Assembly: GCA_021298875.1 (NCBI GenBank)
Contig: JAJTHJ010000121.1
Span: 1 to 6,089 of the forward strand
Source: Burkholderiales bacterium
GTDB lineage: Bacteria > Pseudomonadota > Gammaproteobacteria > Burkholderiales > Burkholderiaceae_F
Direction: 5' to 3'
Length of the DNA stretch: 6,089 nt
Shown here: positions 5,823-6,089 of the stretch, piece after piece
Position numbering within the stretch: the stretch's first letter is position 1
Layout: every line of letters starts with the position of its first letter
Notes under the pieces: generated by a model
The model's database searches: none
What the model saw: only the letters and a program-made list of their open reading frames with translations
Told to the model about the DNA's origin: nothing
Program-made: the position numbers and the translations under genes

Positions 5823-6089
5823 ATGCCGATACCAACGCTCCAGCCGAACGGGCTCTTGCCGACTGGGGTACACGAGTGCTCACTGGAAGACATCAGTGCG
5901 CACTTCACTTGGAATGACCACAGGTCAGGACTCTTTCGTCGCTTCCTGAACTTCCTCGACGCGGAGCTAAAGCCGCAGTTTCCGTACCCCATCTACTTCG
6001 ATGTGTTCTGGTTGAGTATTTCCCCGACAGTCGGGTCTTTTGGGGCGGTGCAGTTTAGGCGGTCAGTGCGGCGGCGGTTTCCTCCTTTC
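5823..6089 (+). CDS. N-terminal part of a DUF6932-like protein, probably disrupted
   Basis: The frame opens at ATG 5823 and has no stop before the right edge (89 codons). Residues 1-60 resemble the start of DUF6932-type proteins: MPIPTLQPNGLLPTGVHECS (1-20), a LEDISAHF segment, WNDHRSGLFRRFLNFLDAEL (30-49), and PYPIYFD (54-60). In relatives I recall, this point continues as DGSFVT.K..P.DID, a Gly-Ser...Asp-x-Asp pattern like the active site of minimal nucleotidyltransferases. Here Asp60 is followed by VFWLSISPTVGSFG and then an Arg-rich string, which does not fit. The likely break is at 6003/6004. The gene is therefore probably truncated before its presumed active site, leaving a non-functional remnant. 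GC content and codons (ATA, AGG, CTA, TCA) differ from the operon upstream. It begins 37 bases after the SPOR-like gene with no terminator between and no obvious Shine-Dalgarno. The family name rests on memory of the N-terminal pattern. Confidence 0.6.
   Translation, partial: MPIPTLQPNGLLPTGVHECSLEDISAHFTWNDHRSGLFRRFLNFLDAELKPQFPYPIYFDVFWLSISPTVGSFGAVQFRRSVRRRFPPF
6004..6089. mobile_element. Possible end of an inserted element (window edge)
   Basis: The sequence from 6004 begins TGTTCTGGTTGAG and interrupts the coding pattern of the DUF6932-like gene. IS3, IS21 and IS481 family elements characteristically begin with TG, so this would suit an element terminus, but I recognise no specific terminal repeat. 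Two similar units, GGCGGTGCAGT (6044-6054) and GGCGGTCAGT (6058-6067), follow within 70 bases, reminiscent of repeated transposase sites near IS21-type ends. No transposase reading frame is visible in the 86 bases available. Another type of rearrangement or a local deletion is equally possible. Confidence 0.27.
6023..6041 (+). terminator. Short hairpin with T-rich tail, weak terminator candidate
   Basis: CCCGAC (6023-6028) and GTCGGG (6030-6035) are perfect inverted repeats around one base; in RNA this folds as a 5-bp stem with a CAG loop. TCTTTT (6036-6041) follows. The form is that of a small intrinsic terminator reading rightward, but the stem is short. If 6004 onward is a mobile element end, it could instead serve to block read-through transcription into the element. 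Confidence 0.25.

Noticed and set aside
5810..5992. A 60-codon minus-strand frame at the right edge
   Set aside because: It is opposite the DUF6932-like frame, which shows a family pattern; the minus frame has none and no Shine-Dalgarno.
6021..6089. CRISPR repeat or integron attC site
   Set aside because: There is only one short hairpin, the two GGCGGT-CAGT units are just 14 bases apart, and no regular spacer pattern or attC core sites are present.

Overview
The window is very GC-rich chromosomal DNA. Its gene set and protein wording fit a betaproteobacterium, most likely of the Rhodocyclales/Azoarcus-Thauera kind. That placement comes from gene order and protein resemblance alone, so it is tentative.

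Layout. Positions 1-3320 hold five genes, all on the minus strand. In transcription order they are: a long VanZ-family membrane protein (3320-2208); a small thioredoxin-like [2Fe-2S] ferredoxin (2171-1860); an alpha/beta hydrolase (1863-1207) that overlaps the ferredoxin by 4 bases; a 161-residue conserved protein of unknown function (1156-671); and the first two thirds of a D-amino acid aminotransferase (587 to the left edge). Gaps of 83 bases or less suggest one or two transcripts. Positions 3321-3400 are a divergent intergenic region with an extended -10 box facing right and a perfect GC hairpin in front of the VanZ gene. Positions 3401-5785 hold three tightly packed plus-strand genes: birA (biotin-protein ligase without the repressor domain), coaX (type III pantothenate kinase) and a small membrane-anchored protein with a probable SPOR-like domain. 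The last two overlap by an ATGA.

How the genes work together. BirA attaches biotin to acetyl-CoA carboxylase and CoaX commits pantothenate to coenzyme A, so the plus-strand operon is cofactor housekeeping around acyl-CoA metabolism, with an envelope protein attached. The minus-strand set is less clearly linked. The D-amino acid aminotransferase handles D-alanine/D-glutamate exchange. No common pathway can be read for VanZ, ferredoxin, hydrolase and the unknown protein.

The right edge differs. From 5786 on, GC falls visibly (for example 52% at 5881-5940 against 75% at 5701-5760). A gene resembling the DUF6932 family starts at 5823. Its similarity stops at Asp60, where relatives continue into a Gly-Ser nucleotidyltransferase-like motif. 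The sequence after 6003 starts with TGT and contains a short inverted repeat and two GGCGGT-CAGT repeats. I read this as a horizontally acquired gene cut by a mobile element or rearrangement at the window edge. This is the most unusual part of an otherwise ordinary housekeeping region; I see no clear novel defence or biosynthetic system here.
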